A stretch of DNA of 21,599 nt from positions 1-21,599 of the forward strand of contig CAZHXA010000033.1 of NCBI GenBank assembly GCA_964536025.1, read 5' to 3'. This stretch comes from RGIG4576 sp964536025. GTDB taxonomy: Bacteria; Bacteroidota; Bacteroidia; Bacteroidales; Muribaculaceae. The notes under the pieces were generated by a model that saw nothing but the letters and a program-made list of their open reading frames with translations, did no database searches and was not told where the DNA came from. A program made the translations under genes and the position numbers. Shown here in pieces: positions 1 to 7,157 of the stretch; the first letter of the stretch is position 1, and the number at the start of each line of letters is the position of its first letter.

Positions 1-797
1 AATAATAGAAAGCATAAGAACCTATGCTCGTAACACTGCTTGGGATCGTTACTGAAGTCAATCCGCTACAACCATAGAAAACACTCGCTCCTATGCTCGT
101 AACACTGCTTGGGATCGTTACTGAAGTCAAGCCTATACAACCAGAGAAAGCATAATTCCCTATGCTCGTAACACTGCTTGGGATCGTTACTGAAGTCAAG
201 CCGCTACATTTATAGAAAGCATACCCCCCTATGCTCGTAACACTGCTTGGGATCGTTACTGAAGTCAATCCGCTACAACCATAGAAAACACTCGCTCCTA
301 TGCTCGTAACACTGCTTGGGATCGTTACTGAAGTCAAGCCTATACAACCAGAGAAAGCATAATTCCCTATGCTCGTAACACTGCTTGGGATCGTTACTGA
401 AGTCAAGCCGCTACATTTATAGAAAGCATACCCCCCTATGCTCGTAACACTGCTTGGGATCGTTACTGAAGTCAATCCGCTACAACCATAGAAAACACTC
501 GCTCCAATGCTCGTTACACTGCTTGGGATTGTTACTGAGGTCAATCCGCTACATCTATAGAAAGCATCATTCCCTATGCTCGTAACACTGCTTGGGATCG
601 TTACTGAAGTCAAGCCGCTACAAAAATAGAAAGCCCTCTCTCCAATGCTCGTAACACTGCTTGGGATCGTTACTGAAGTCAAGCCGCTACAATAAGAGAA
701 AGCATCATTCCCTATGCTCGTAACACTGCTTGGGATCGTTACTGAAGTCAAGCCGCTACAAAAATAGAAAGCCCTCTCTCCAATGCTCGTAACACTG
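1..797 (-). repeat. 69-bp tandem repeat array (23-codon LRR units)
   Basis: The unit containing TGCTCGTAACACTGCTTGGG recurs with an exact 69-bp period, starting at 23, 92, 161, 230, 299, 368, 437, 506, 575, 644, 713 and 782 (the last truncated). The period is 23 codons and stays in frame on the minus strand. Units at 23-229 and 230-436 are identical over 207 bp, and the unit at 437 equals those at 23 and 230. Units at 575 and 713 are also identical. The unit at 506 is the most diverged, mostly by silent changes. This is internal gene repetition, not CRISPR: there are no unique spacers. Confidence 0.95.
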
Positions 798-1006
798 TAT
801 TTTTCTTCTTTATAAGTAACTTCACTTGGAATTACGATGTCGCCCGAATAACGGTTATCAGCTTCTGTTACTTCAACTGTTTTGTTCTCCGGTGAAGTAA
901 TGTTGTAATAAATGCCATCGGCATAAAAATCGTAAGCTGAGGCTGTGATGCTCGTGAAGAGCATTACTGTGAATAGCATTAATGTTTGTAAAAATGTCTT
1001 TTTCAT
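1..1006 (-). CDS. BspA-like secreted leucine-rich repeat protein, 5' part (runs off window)
   Basis: Reading the minus strand from the ATG at 1006 gives an open frame of 335 codons with no stop up to the window edge, so the C-terminus is missing. Residues 1-28 or so form a signal peptide (MKKTFLQ..., hydrophobic core, likely cut after ITASA). A short cap follows (YDFYADGIYYNIT...), typical of BspA-family N-termini. From residue 76 come eleven complete 23-residue repeats and the start of a twelfth, each with the core CSGLTSVTIPSSVTSI. This matches the 23-residue LRR_5 repeat of BspA and Treponema LRR proteins. Known relatives are surface or secreted adhesins binding host or matrix proteins. 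No lipobox is seen, so secretion plus a C-terminal sorting domain beyond the window is inferred. It lies 101 bp downstream of prmA, same strand. The family call is secure; the ligand is unknown. Confidence 0.9.
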   Translation of the reverse strand, partial: MKKTFLQTLMLFTVMLFTSITASAYDFYADGIYYNITSPENKTVEVTEADNRYSGDIVIPSEVTYKEEKYSVTSIGERAFYFCSGLTSVTIPSSVTSIGNDAFSYCSGLTSVTIPSSVTSIGERAFYFCSGLTSVTIPSSVTSIGNDAFYRCSGLTSVTIPSSVTSIGASVFYGCSGLTSVTIPSSVTSIGGYAFYKCSGLTSVTIPSSVTSIGNYAFSGCIGLTSVTIPSSVTSIGASVFYGCSGLTSVTIPSSVTSIGGYAFYKCSGLTSVTIPSSVTSIGNYAFSGCIGLTSVTIPSSVTSIGASVFYGCSGLTSVTIPSSVTSIGSYAFYY

Positions 1007-1107
1007 AAATTAGTTGTTTTAGTATATTGCACCACGTCGAGGTGCTGTTAATACGCAATGTAATGCCTTAGTATCTCATTTTGTATGTGTCAAGGGTCAA
1101 TAATCGT

Positions 1108-1965
1108 TCAACACTCTTTTTCAAGAACCAATAATGCCCATTTATTATCTTCTTTAACAAAGAATTTTCTCAAATTATATTTTTTTGCCACATTTTCAAT
1201 CATATCAGCCTCTTCAACATAAAAACCGCTCAAAAGCATTTTTCCACACGGTTCAAGCATTTCAGAATACTTATCAATATCTCCCAAAATCACATTACGG
1301 TTGATATTTGCCAATACAATAGAGAAACTGTTTTTTTCATAGTTTTTCAACAACGATGCATCACCTCTTAAAATTTTTATTTTATCGGAAACACCGTTTA
1401 ATTCTATATTTTCTAATGCGTTTACATATGCAGCTTCGTCTATTTCAATACCTACAGCACTTTCTGCCCCATGCAAAATGGAAACTATCGACAAAATCCC
1501 TGTTCCGGTTCCCATGTCCAATATTTTCGTCCTATCAAGGTTCATAGAAAGTAATTCCGACACTATCAAATTGGTAGTAGAATGATGCCCTGTGCCAAAT
1601 GCCATTTTAGGGTCGATAGTGATGTCATATTCCATTTTGGGATAATCTTGATGGAATGTGCTATGTATTACACATTTATCGGCAATCACCATTGGCTTAA
1701 AAAAGTTTTTCTCCCATTCTTCATTCCAATCTTTACCAACAATAAGTTGTTCATTCCATGAGATTTTACTTTCAAAAGGATATAACGTCAAAGCATCTTC
1801 AATGGCTTTTTTATCAAACAATTCTTTTTTGACAAAAGCAGAAACGCCATTTTCATCGGGGACAAAACTTTCAAAACCGACATCACACAACAGTGAATCC
1901 AATATATCTATTTCAACATCATTAAACGGTACAAATTTAAAATCAACCTGAATATAGTCGTTCAT
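1108..1965 (-). CDS. prmA: Ribosomal protein L11 methyltransferase PrmA
   Basis: This S-adenosylmethionine-dependent enzyme trimethylates lysines and the N-terminus of ribosomal protein L11 in the cytoplasm. The 285-residue protein has the family layout: a small N-terminal L11-recognition domain (about 1-90), a linker, and a Rossmann methyltransferase domain. Visible motifs are FGTGHHSTT at 123-131, the SAM-binding loop DMGTGTG at 150-156, the acidic end of strand 2 at GIEID (172-176), and ANINRN at 219-224, the PrmA form of motif IV. The length is normal for the family. It is the last gene of a minus-strand cluster, starting 2 bp after the small hypothetical gene, so translational coupling is likely. 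The link between L11 methylation and the envelope genes upstream is not obvious and may be only shared transcription. Confidence 0.95.
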   Translation of the reverse strand: MNDYIQVDFKFVPFNDVEIDILDSLLCDVGFESFVPDENGVSAFVKKELFDKKAIEDALTLYPFESKISWNEQLIVGKDWNEEWEKNFFKPMVIADKCVIHSTFHQDYPKMEYDITIDPKMAFGTGHHSTTNLIVSELLSMNLDRTKILDMGTGTGILSIVSILHGAESAVGIEIDEAAYVNALENIELNGVSDKIKILRGDASLLKNYEKNSFSIVLANINRNVILGDIDKYSEMLEPCGKMLLSGFYVEEADMIENVAKKYNLRKFFVKEDNKWALLVLEKEC

Positions 1966-1967
1966 GT

Positions 1968-2270
1968 TTATCTCTTTTTTGATGATTTAAAAAATGAAAC
2001 TACACTTGTAGCCATTCGCACTCCTTTTACAAACAAAAGTGCTTTTTGTATAAAAGACAGTCTTCCATTAATCTTACTTGAAACACCTTGAGCAGAAGAC
2101 ATACCGGCAGGCAACGTTTGGCTTGCCTTATTTTTCAATAAATCCTTTTGCAATTCAAGTTTTACCAATGCAACCGCACGCATGAATTTGAGTTCTTCAA
2201 TAGTAACTCCTTTCCACACGTTTGTTGAACTTTCCTGCTTATTATTTGTTGTTTCAACCATAATTTTCAT
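1968..2270 (-). CDS. Small hypothetical protein, Bacteroidales envelope cluster
   Basis: I do not recognise a domain in this 100-residue protein. It has a polar N-terminus (about 1-20), a probable amphipathic helix (EELKFMRAVALVKLELQKDLL, about 25-45), a Gly/Ser-rich stretch, and a moderately hydrophobic helix near 75-92 ending in a basic tail (SSKKR). That pattern suggests a membrane-associated protein. Its ATG overlaps the TGA stop of the holin-like gene in an ATGA, and prmA starts 2 bp after its stop, so the three are very likely co-translated. A role next to the holin-like and YtxH proteins in the inner membrane is inference from context only. A second in-frame ATG three codons in is possible, but the ATGA overlap favours the first. 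Confidence 0.75.
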   Translation of the reverse strand: MKIMVETTNNKQESSTNVWKGVTIEELKFMRAVALVKLELQKDLLKNKASQTLPAGMSSAQGVSSKINGRLSFIQKALLFVKGVRMATSVVSFFKSSKKR

Positions 2271-2614
2271 TCTTTTGGCGGATTTAAAAACAATTTGGTA
2301 ACAAAACGAGCCACCGGATTTATAATTAAAACCTTTTTGAATAATAATACTACAAGCAAAATTATCAAAACCACACCGCCTGTAATAAGATTAGCCAACC
2401 AAGTACAACACAAGATAGAATCAAGCCAAGAAACAAAAGCCGCCGACAAAAAGAATAAAGCACACGCCGACAATACAATTGCAATGCCCATTACAGTCAT
2501 GGCAGCAAGCAATATTGTCAACTTCTCCAATGCAGTCAACTTGACATAATCCACTTGTAAGGAAACATACTTTTTAAATACGCTCCACAATTCTTTATAG
2601 GAATTAGCATCCAT
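2267..2614 (-). CDS. Holin-X-like (phage holin superfamily III type) integral membrane protein
   Basis: This 115-residue protein has a hydrophilic N-terminal helix (about 1-30) and two long hydrophobic segments (about 32-60 and 75-98), with a basic C-terminus (KLFLNPPKE). This is the layout of the 'phage holin family / putative Actinobacterial holin-X' group, which in Bacteroidetes is chromosomal and not linked to prophages. No lysis genes are nearby, so a true holin role is unlikely. A housekeeping inner-membrane or envelope-stress function is more plausible but unproven. It overlaps the next gene by 4 nt (ATGA). A perfect 11-bp hairpin sits about 20 nt upstream of its start, between it and the YtxH genes. 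Confidence 0.75.
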   Translation of the reverse strand: MDANSYKELWSVFKKYVSLQVDYVKLTALEKLTILLAAMTVMGIAIVLSACALFFLSAAFVSWLDSILCCTWLANLITGGVVLIILLVVLLFKKVLIINPVARFVTKLFLNPPKE

Positions 2615-2632
2615 ATCCTATTAATTAATATA

Positions 2633-2670
2633 CAATAAAGACGCAATGATAACACACCACGTCTTTATTG
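2633..2670 (-). other. Intercistronic hairpin between ytxH-like and holin-like genes
   Basis: The arms CAATAAAGACG (2633-2643) and CGTCTTTATTG (2660-2670) pair perfectly over 11 bp around a 16-nt loop. On the minus strand the hairpin lies between the YtxH stop and the holin-like start. It is followed by TATATTAATTAAT and not by a clean U-run, so it is at best a weak terminator. It could be an mRNA processing or stability element, or a partial terminator that sets the ratio of upstream to downstream products. Confidence 0.5.
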
Positions 2671-2677
2671 AGTTATC

Positions 2678-2884
2678 TTAAGCTTTACTATCTTCAATTT
2701 CAGCAGTAATTTGATCTACAAGTTCGCTTACGTCGTCATCGGTAAAATCAATACCTTTTTCTCTCAACATTCTTTTAATGCGAGCACGCAAATCACTTCC
2801 CTTTTCGGGAGCAAACAAAATTGCCGCCATACATCCCACTGCAGCACCGCCCAAAAAAGCGTATAAAAGACCACTATGTTTCAT
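2678..2884 (-). CDS. YtxH domain-containing protein (copy 2)
   Basis: This 68-residue protein has one N-terminal glycine-rich membrane segment (LYAFLGGAAVGCMAAILFAP, about 6-25). It is followed by the YtxH signature APEKGSDLR and a charged C-terminal helix with an acidic end. YtxH proteins are small membrane-anchored proteins, often stress-induced in Firmicutes, with no established biochemical activity. It is clearly a paralogue of the gene 10 bp upstream, sharing the order membrane segment, LFAP-[ED]-KG, R-K-R/K-rich helix, KGI-[DN], and D/E-rich tail. The tandem pair suggests duplication and perhaps hetero-oligomers, but that is inference. The family call is good; the function is unknown. 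Confidence 0.8.
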   Translation of the reverse strand: MKHSGLLYAFLGGAAVGCMAAILFAPEKGSDLRARIKRMLREKGIDFTDDDVSELVDQITAEIEDSKA

Positions 2885-2894
2885 AACAACCTAT

Positions 2895-3098
2895 TTACTT
2901 ATTAGTATCCAATTCTGCTGACAATTCATCAACTAATTCATCCATTTTCTTGCCGGTGAGATTAATTCCTTTTTTTCTCAAGCAATCACCTATTTTCTTT
3001 CTGGTTTCGGTACCTTTATCAGGAGCAAAAAGAAGACCGACAGCAGCACCGGCGATAGCTCCACCGACAACTGCTAAAACTACATGTAACGGTTTCAT
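2895..3098 (-). CDS. YtxH domain-containing protein (copy 1)
   Basis: This 67-residue protein has an N-terminal glycine/alanine-rich membrane segment (VVLAVVGGAIAGAAVGLLFA, about 5-24). The YtxH signature APDKGTETRKK and a charged helix ending in an acidic tail follow. I placed the start at the ATG ending at 3098 because the resulting N-terminus (MKPLHVVLAVVGG) aligns with that of the downstream paralogue (MKHSGLLYAFLGG). An in-frame ATG four codons earlier (3110) is possible. It is the first gene of the minus-strand cluster that ends in prmA and is divergent from uvrA. Its function is unknown. Confidence 0.8.
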   Translation of the reverse strand: MKPLHVVLAVVGGAIAGAAVGLLFAPDKGTETRKKIGDCLRKKGINLTGKKMDELVDELSAELDTNK

Positions 3099-3171
3099 AA
3101 CTATAATCATTTAGTTAATATTAATTCAATCTTATAACACACTATTCAAAAAAAATGTTTTTTCAAAAAAG

Positions 3172-3204
3172 CAAATTTTGAACTGTGTTCAACAAATATA
3201 CAAA
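3172..3204 (-). promoter_or_regulatory. Candidate promoter for the YtxH-holin-prmA cluster
   Basis: On the minus strand, TTTG (3204-3201) is followed after 21 nt by AAAATTTG (3179-3172). That is one base off the Bacteroidetes -7 core TAnnTTTG. A perfect core TATATTTG also occurs at 3200-3193 but without a good -33 element. One of the two probably drives the cluster; the sequence does not decide which. Confidence 0.35.
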
Positions 3205-3240
3205 TATTTTTTTTGAGTTCGTTCAACAATATCGGTTAAT

Positions 3241-3273
3241 TTTATAAAGTAAGCAGAAAATGTAGTATTTTTG
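3241..3273 (+). promoter_or_regulatory. Promoter of uvrA
   Basis: TATTTTTG at 3266-3273 matches the Bacteroidetes -7 core TAnnTTTG, with a weak -33 element (TTTA at 3241-3244) 21 nt upstream. Transcription would start near 3280, leaving a leader of only about a dozen bases before the ATG at 3292. This is why the in-frame TTG at 3271 is rejected as a start codon. Confidence 0.55.
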
Positions 3274-3291
3274 CTTTATAAAACAGAAAAA

Positions 3292-6081
3292 ATGGCAAAT
3301 AACAATATTATAATAAAGGGTGCAAAGGTGAACAATCTAAAAAATGTCGATGTCACCATACCACGAAACAAATTAATTGTAATAACAGGATTATCAGGCT
3401 CGGGTAAATCATCTTTGGCGTTTGACACTCTTTATGCAGAAGGACAAAGAAGATATGTGGAAAGTTTATCTTCTTATGCACGTCAATTTCTCGGAAGAAT
3501 GTCAAAACCTGAATGTGATTTCATAAAAGGGCTTCCTCCTGCAATTGCCATCGAACAAAAAGTAATTAATCGTAATGCAAGAAGTACCGTAGGAACTTCA
3601 ACCGAAATATATGATTATTTACGATTATTGTTTTCACGCATAGGGAAAACAATTTCACCCATAAGCGGACAACAAGTAAAAAAACATACATCGGAAGATG
3701 TAATCAATACTATCAACAATTACCCCAAAGGTACAAGATTTGCTATTCTATCTCCCATTTTTATCCCGGAAGAAAGAACATTCAGCCAACAATTGGACAT
3801 TTTATATAAAGGTGGATATTCTCGTTTGGAACTTAACGGTGATTTTATTCAAATAAGTGATATTGTGCCTCAAAATCTTGACAAAAACTCACCTGATTAC
3901 AAACTTCTAATTGACAGAATGAGTGTAACAGGAGAAAAAGAAGATGAAATAAGATTGTTGGACTCGCTTGAAACTGCTTTTTTTGAAGGTCATGACGAAT
4001 GTATCTTGAAAGTGTGGACTGAAACAGGTATTGTTACACACACATTTTCAAAAAGATTTGAAGCCGATGGAATAACATTTCAATCGCCAAACGAACTGAT
4101 GTTCAATTTCAACAATCCATTAGGTGCATGCCCTGTTTGCGAAGGTTATGGTAAAATAATAGGCATTGACGAAAAACTTGTAATTCCTAACAAAAGTTTA
4201 TCGGTTTATGACGATGCTGTTATGTGTTGGCGAGGTGTAAAAATGAGTGAATTCAAACGTGAATTTCTTCATATTGCAGCTAAATACAATTTCCCTATTC
4301 ATCGCCCATATTATCAATTGACACAAGAGCAAAAAGACTTGCTATGGCACGGTAATGAAGATTTTTGTGGAATTGACGGTTTCTTTAAATATATAGAAAG
4401 TAAAATTTATAATATACAATACCGCGTTTTACTTGCTCGTTACAAAGGAAAAACGACATGTCCCGAATGTAATGGTTCGCGTTTAAAGAAAGAAGCCAAT
4501 TATGTAAAAATCAACAATAAATCAATTACTGATTTGGTAAAAATGCCTATATCGGAATTGCTTGATTGGTTTAATAATCTGGAGCTGACAACACATGAAG
4601 AATTAATCGCACATAGAGTGTTGATTGAAATCAAAAACCGTATTCAATTCTTAAACGATGTAGGTTTAAATTATCTTACACTTGACCGACTATCATCTAC
4701 ATTGTCAGGAGGTGAAAGTCAAAGAATAAATCTTGCCACATCTTTAGGTAGCAGTTTGGTTGGTTCTCTATACATTTTAGACGAGCCAAGCATAGGCTTA
4801 CATTCGCGAGATACAAACCGCTTAATCAAAGTACTTCGCATGTTACAACAAGAAGGCAATACTGTGATAGTTGTTGAGCATGATGAGGAAATCATAAGAG
4901 CAGCCGATTATATCATTGATGTAGGTCCTTTTGCCGGCAGAAAAGGCGGTGAAATTATATACCAAGGCAATGTTTCCGAATTAAAGTCGGCTTCACAGAG
5001 TCTCACTTTACAATATCTTACAGGAGAAAAGGAAATTTCACTTCCTAAGATACGCAGGAAATGGAATAATTATATTCTAATTAAAGGTGCAAGTGAAAAC
5101 AACTTAAAAAACATTGACGTTAAAATACCGATTGGAATAATGACAGTTGTAACCGGAGTTAGTGGTTCCGGAAAATCAACATTAATAAATGATATACTAT
5201 ATAAATCATTATCTAATCACTATAACGAAACAAAAGAAACTCCCGGTACACACATAGGAGTAGAAGGCGATTTTCAATTATTAAGTGGCATTGAATTTGT
5301 CGACCAAAATCCAATAGGAAAATCTTCTCGCAGTAATCCTGCAACATATCTTAAAGTTTTTGATGAAATTCGCAAATTATTTGCAGAACAACAATTATCA
5401 AAACAAATGGGTTACACTCCGGGGTATTTTTCATTCAACACACCGGGCGGAAGATGCGAGGAATGTAAAGGCGAAGGAACTATTACTATTGAAATGCAAT
5501 TTATGGCAGATATTGCATTGGAATGTGAGCATTGTCATGGAAAACGATATAGTTCAAGTGCCTTAGAGGTAGAATATCGTGGCAAAAACATCAACGATAT
5601 TCTTGAAATGACAATAAATCAAGCTATCGATTTTTTCAACGAAAACAAAGGTACAATTGAAAACAATATTATAAAACGACTTCAACCATTACAAGATGTA
5701 GGCTTGGGATATGTAAAATTAGGTCAACCGTCAACAACTCTTTCCGGCGGAGAAAACCAACGCGTAAAATTAGCCTATTTCTTAAGTATTGAACATAGTT
5801 CTCCTATAATGTTTATTTTCGATGAGCCATCTACAGGATTGCATTTTCATGACATTAATACCCTACTGAAATCATTCAAAAAATTAATTGAAAACGGTCA
5901 CACATTGGTGATTATCGAGCATAATTTAGACATTATTAAATGTGCCGATTATATTATCGACATGGGACCTGAAGGTGGCGATAAAGGTGGTAATGTAGTC
6001 GCGGTTGGGACTCCTGAAGAAATTATCCGATGCGAAAACAGTTACACCGGTAAATACTTAAAAGAAAAACTTGGAAAATAA
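3292..6081 (+). CDS. uvrA: Excinuclease ABC subunit A (UvrA)
   Basis: UvrA is the damage-recognition ATPase of nucleotide excision repair; its dimer scans DNA and loads UvrB. The protein (929 residues from the ATG at 3292) has two ABC modules. Module one has Walker A GLSGSGKSS at 33-41, zinc-module cysteine pairs CPVC (280-283) and CPEC (390-393), and ABC signature LSGGESQRI at 471. Module two has Walker A GVSGSGKST at 622-630, zinc ligands CEEC (722-725) and CEHC (745-748), and signature LSGGENQRV at 817. All key residues are intact. Bacteroidales often carry two UvrA paralogues. The N-terminal wording here (ESLSSYARQFLGRMSKPEC, KVINRNARSTVGTSTEIYDY) looks like the second type. It is a single-gene transcript, convergent with menF (32 bp apart), with no obvious terminator between them. 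Confidence 0.93.
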   Translation: MANNNIIIKGAKVNNLKNVDVTIPRNKLIVITGLSGSGKSSLAFDTLYAEGQRRYVESLSSYARQFLGRMSKPECDFIKGLPPAIAIEQKVINRNARSTVGTSTEIYDYLRLLFSRIGKTISPISGQQVKKHTSEDVINTINNYPKGTRFAILSPIFIPEERTFSQQLDILYKGGYSRLELNGDFIQISDIVPQNLDKNSPDYKLLIDRMSVTGEKEDEIRLLDSLETAFFEGHDECILKVWTETGIVTHTFSKRFEADGITFQSPNELMFNFNNPLGACPVCEGYGKIIGIDEKLVIPNKSLSVYDDAVMCWRGVKMSEFKREFLHIAAKYNFPIHRPYYQLTQEQKDLLWHGNEDFCGIDGFFKYIESKIYNIQYRVLLARYKGKTTCPECNGSRLKKEANYVKINNKSITDLVKMPISELLDWFNNLELTTHEELIAHRVLIEIKNRIQFLNDVGLNYLTLDRLSSTLSGGESQRINLATSLGSSLVGSLYILDEPSIGLHSRDTNRLIKVLRMLQQEGNTVIVVEHDEEIIRAADYIIDVGPFAGRKGGEIIYQGNVSELKSASQSLTLQYLTGEKEISLPKIRRKWNNYILIKGASENNLKNIDVKIPIGIMTVVTGVSGSGKSTLINDILYKSLSNHYNETKETPGTHIGVEGDFQLLSGIEFVDQNPIGKSSRSNPATYLKVFDEIRKLFAEQQLSKQMGYTPGYFSFNTPGGRCEECKGEGTITIEMQFMADIALECEHCHGKRYSSSALEVEYRGKNINDILEMTINQAIDFFNENKGTIENNIIKRLQPLQDVGLGYVKLGQPSTTLSGGENQRVKLAYFLSIEHSSPIMFIFDEPSTGLHFHDINTLLKSFKKLIENGHTLVIIEHNLDIIKCADYIIDMGPEGGDKGGNVVAVGTPEEIIRCENSYTGKYLKEKLGK

Positions 6082-6113
6082 ACGTAAATACGACCAATAT
6101 CAGCCTCACACGA

Positions 6114-7157
6114 TTACAAAAATCGTTGAAGCGTTTTAGCCTTATTTACAGTTTCAGTCCATTCTTTTTCAGCATCGGAATCTTGTGTAAGTCCCCCACC
6201 TACATAGATACAATATCGCTCGCTATCAAACTCAAGCGAACGTAAATTTACATAAAAATCAAAATTGCCCCAAGCATCAACAGGACCTATAAAACCTCCA
6301 TAATAACGGCGATTATGCTTTTCTATATCCCTTATATATTTTACTGCGTCCTTACACGGCACACCTGCAATTGCAGGTGTGGGATGTAAATAATTACGCA
6401 ATTTATCTACTTGGGTAGGAGAAGAAACAATACCTTCAAAGTCATTACATAAATGTTCAACAGTTCCTGCATTACGAGTATATAGCTCCGATTTAGTATA
6501 GTTCATCCCCACTTTATCAAAGGTTTCACTTATATAATCGGCTACAATCTTCTGTTCGTTTATTTCTTTTTCTCCCCAATCGCTCAATGTTCCTGCAAGA
6601 CGTGTTCCTGCAAGTGCCATAGTTGATACTTTATTTAACTTATAAGTTAAATATTTTTCAGGCGAAGCTCCAATCCAAAAACCGGCATCCTCGGCATGAA
6701 AAATAAATACAAAAGCATCAGGATTTTTATCCAACAAATTTTGAAAAACTTTACGCCACGAAATAATTGCATATTCATTACAAATTGTCCTTGATAAAAC
6801 AATCTTGGAAAATTTGCCCGCACGTAAATCTTCTATACATTGGTTTGCTTGTTGTAAATATGTACTTTTTTCAGTAGTTTCAGCCATTACCAACCTACAA
6901 TTGGTGCGAGGTAAAGAAGATAATGGTATTTTCAAGAATTTAACAGCGTCAAATTGAGCTGATATATAACAAGGAGGGGTATTTTTATCTTCACAAAACG
7001 GCTGTATATAAAAACCTATCGGAGTATGTTGCTCTATTATTTGAGCTCCGAAGTTTAATTTTTCCTGTCCCGGCAAACGATAACAAAAAAAATGGATTCT
7101 ATGATTTATCGCACGCTCTACAGCTTGCAATATTACATCATTTGAAATATCAGCCAT
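6114..7157 (-). CDS. menF: Isochorismate synthase (MenF type)
   Basis: This chorismate-binding enzyme converts chorismate to isochorismate, the first committed step of menaquinone synthesis. The 347-residue protein is shorter than E. coli MenF (about 430), as is usual in Bacteroidetes. The C-terminal chorismate-binding domain is complete: KIVLSR with the likely catalytic lysine at 118, ALAGTR (181-186), the Mg-binding helix around EKEINEQK (196-203), HPTPAIAG (258-265), YYGGFIG (285-291), and GGGLTQDSDAEKEW near the end. Lysine at 118 favours isochorismate over anthranilate or salicylate chemistry. Its start overlaps the rimO stop by 8 nt (ATGGCTGA), so it is translationally coupled to rimO. 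The other men genes are not in this window. Confidence 0.85.
   Translation of the reverse strand: MADISNDVILQAVERAINHRIHFFCYRLPGQEKLNFGAQIIEQHTPIGFYIQPFCEDKNTPPCYISAQFDAVKFLKIPLSSLPRTNCRLVMAETTEKSTYLQQANQCIEDLRAGKFSKIVLSRTICNEYAIISWRKVFQNLLDKNPDAFVFIFHAEDAGFWIGASPEKYLTYKLNKVSTMALAGTRLAGTLSDWGEKEINEQKIVADYISETFDKVGMNYTKSELYTRNAGTVEHLCNDFEGIVSSPTQVDKLRNYLHPTPAIAGVPCKDAVKYIRDIEKHNRRYYGGFIGPVDAWGNFDFYVNLRSLEFDSERYCIYVGGGLTQDSDAEKEWTETVNKAKTLQRFL

Noticed and set aside
1..797. CRISPR array or intergenic satellite
   Set aside because: The whole 69-bp unit is repeated with no unique spacers, and the minus strand encodes a continuous LRR protein.
1029..1045. Short inverted repeat GCACC/GGTGC upstream of the BspA-like gene
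   Set aside because: A 5-bp stem is expected by chance, and no convincing promoter could be tied to it.
873..1058. 61-residue minus-strand reading frame
   Set aside because: It overlaps the start of the BspA-like gene in another frame, has no recognisable content and extends upstream of the true start codon.
2267..2614. Prophage lysis gene (holin)
   Set aside because: No phage genes or endolysin are nearby, and holin-X-like proteins occur as chromosomal genes in Bacteroidetes.
3271..3291. TTG start for uvrA adding seven residues
   Set aside because: The TTG lies within the promoter -7 element, and the ATG at 3292 gives the family N-terminus.
6082..6113. Terminator between convergent uvrA and menF
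   Set aside because: Only a 6-bp stem at 6110-6126 without a U-run was found, so no terminator is annotated.
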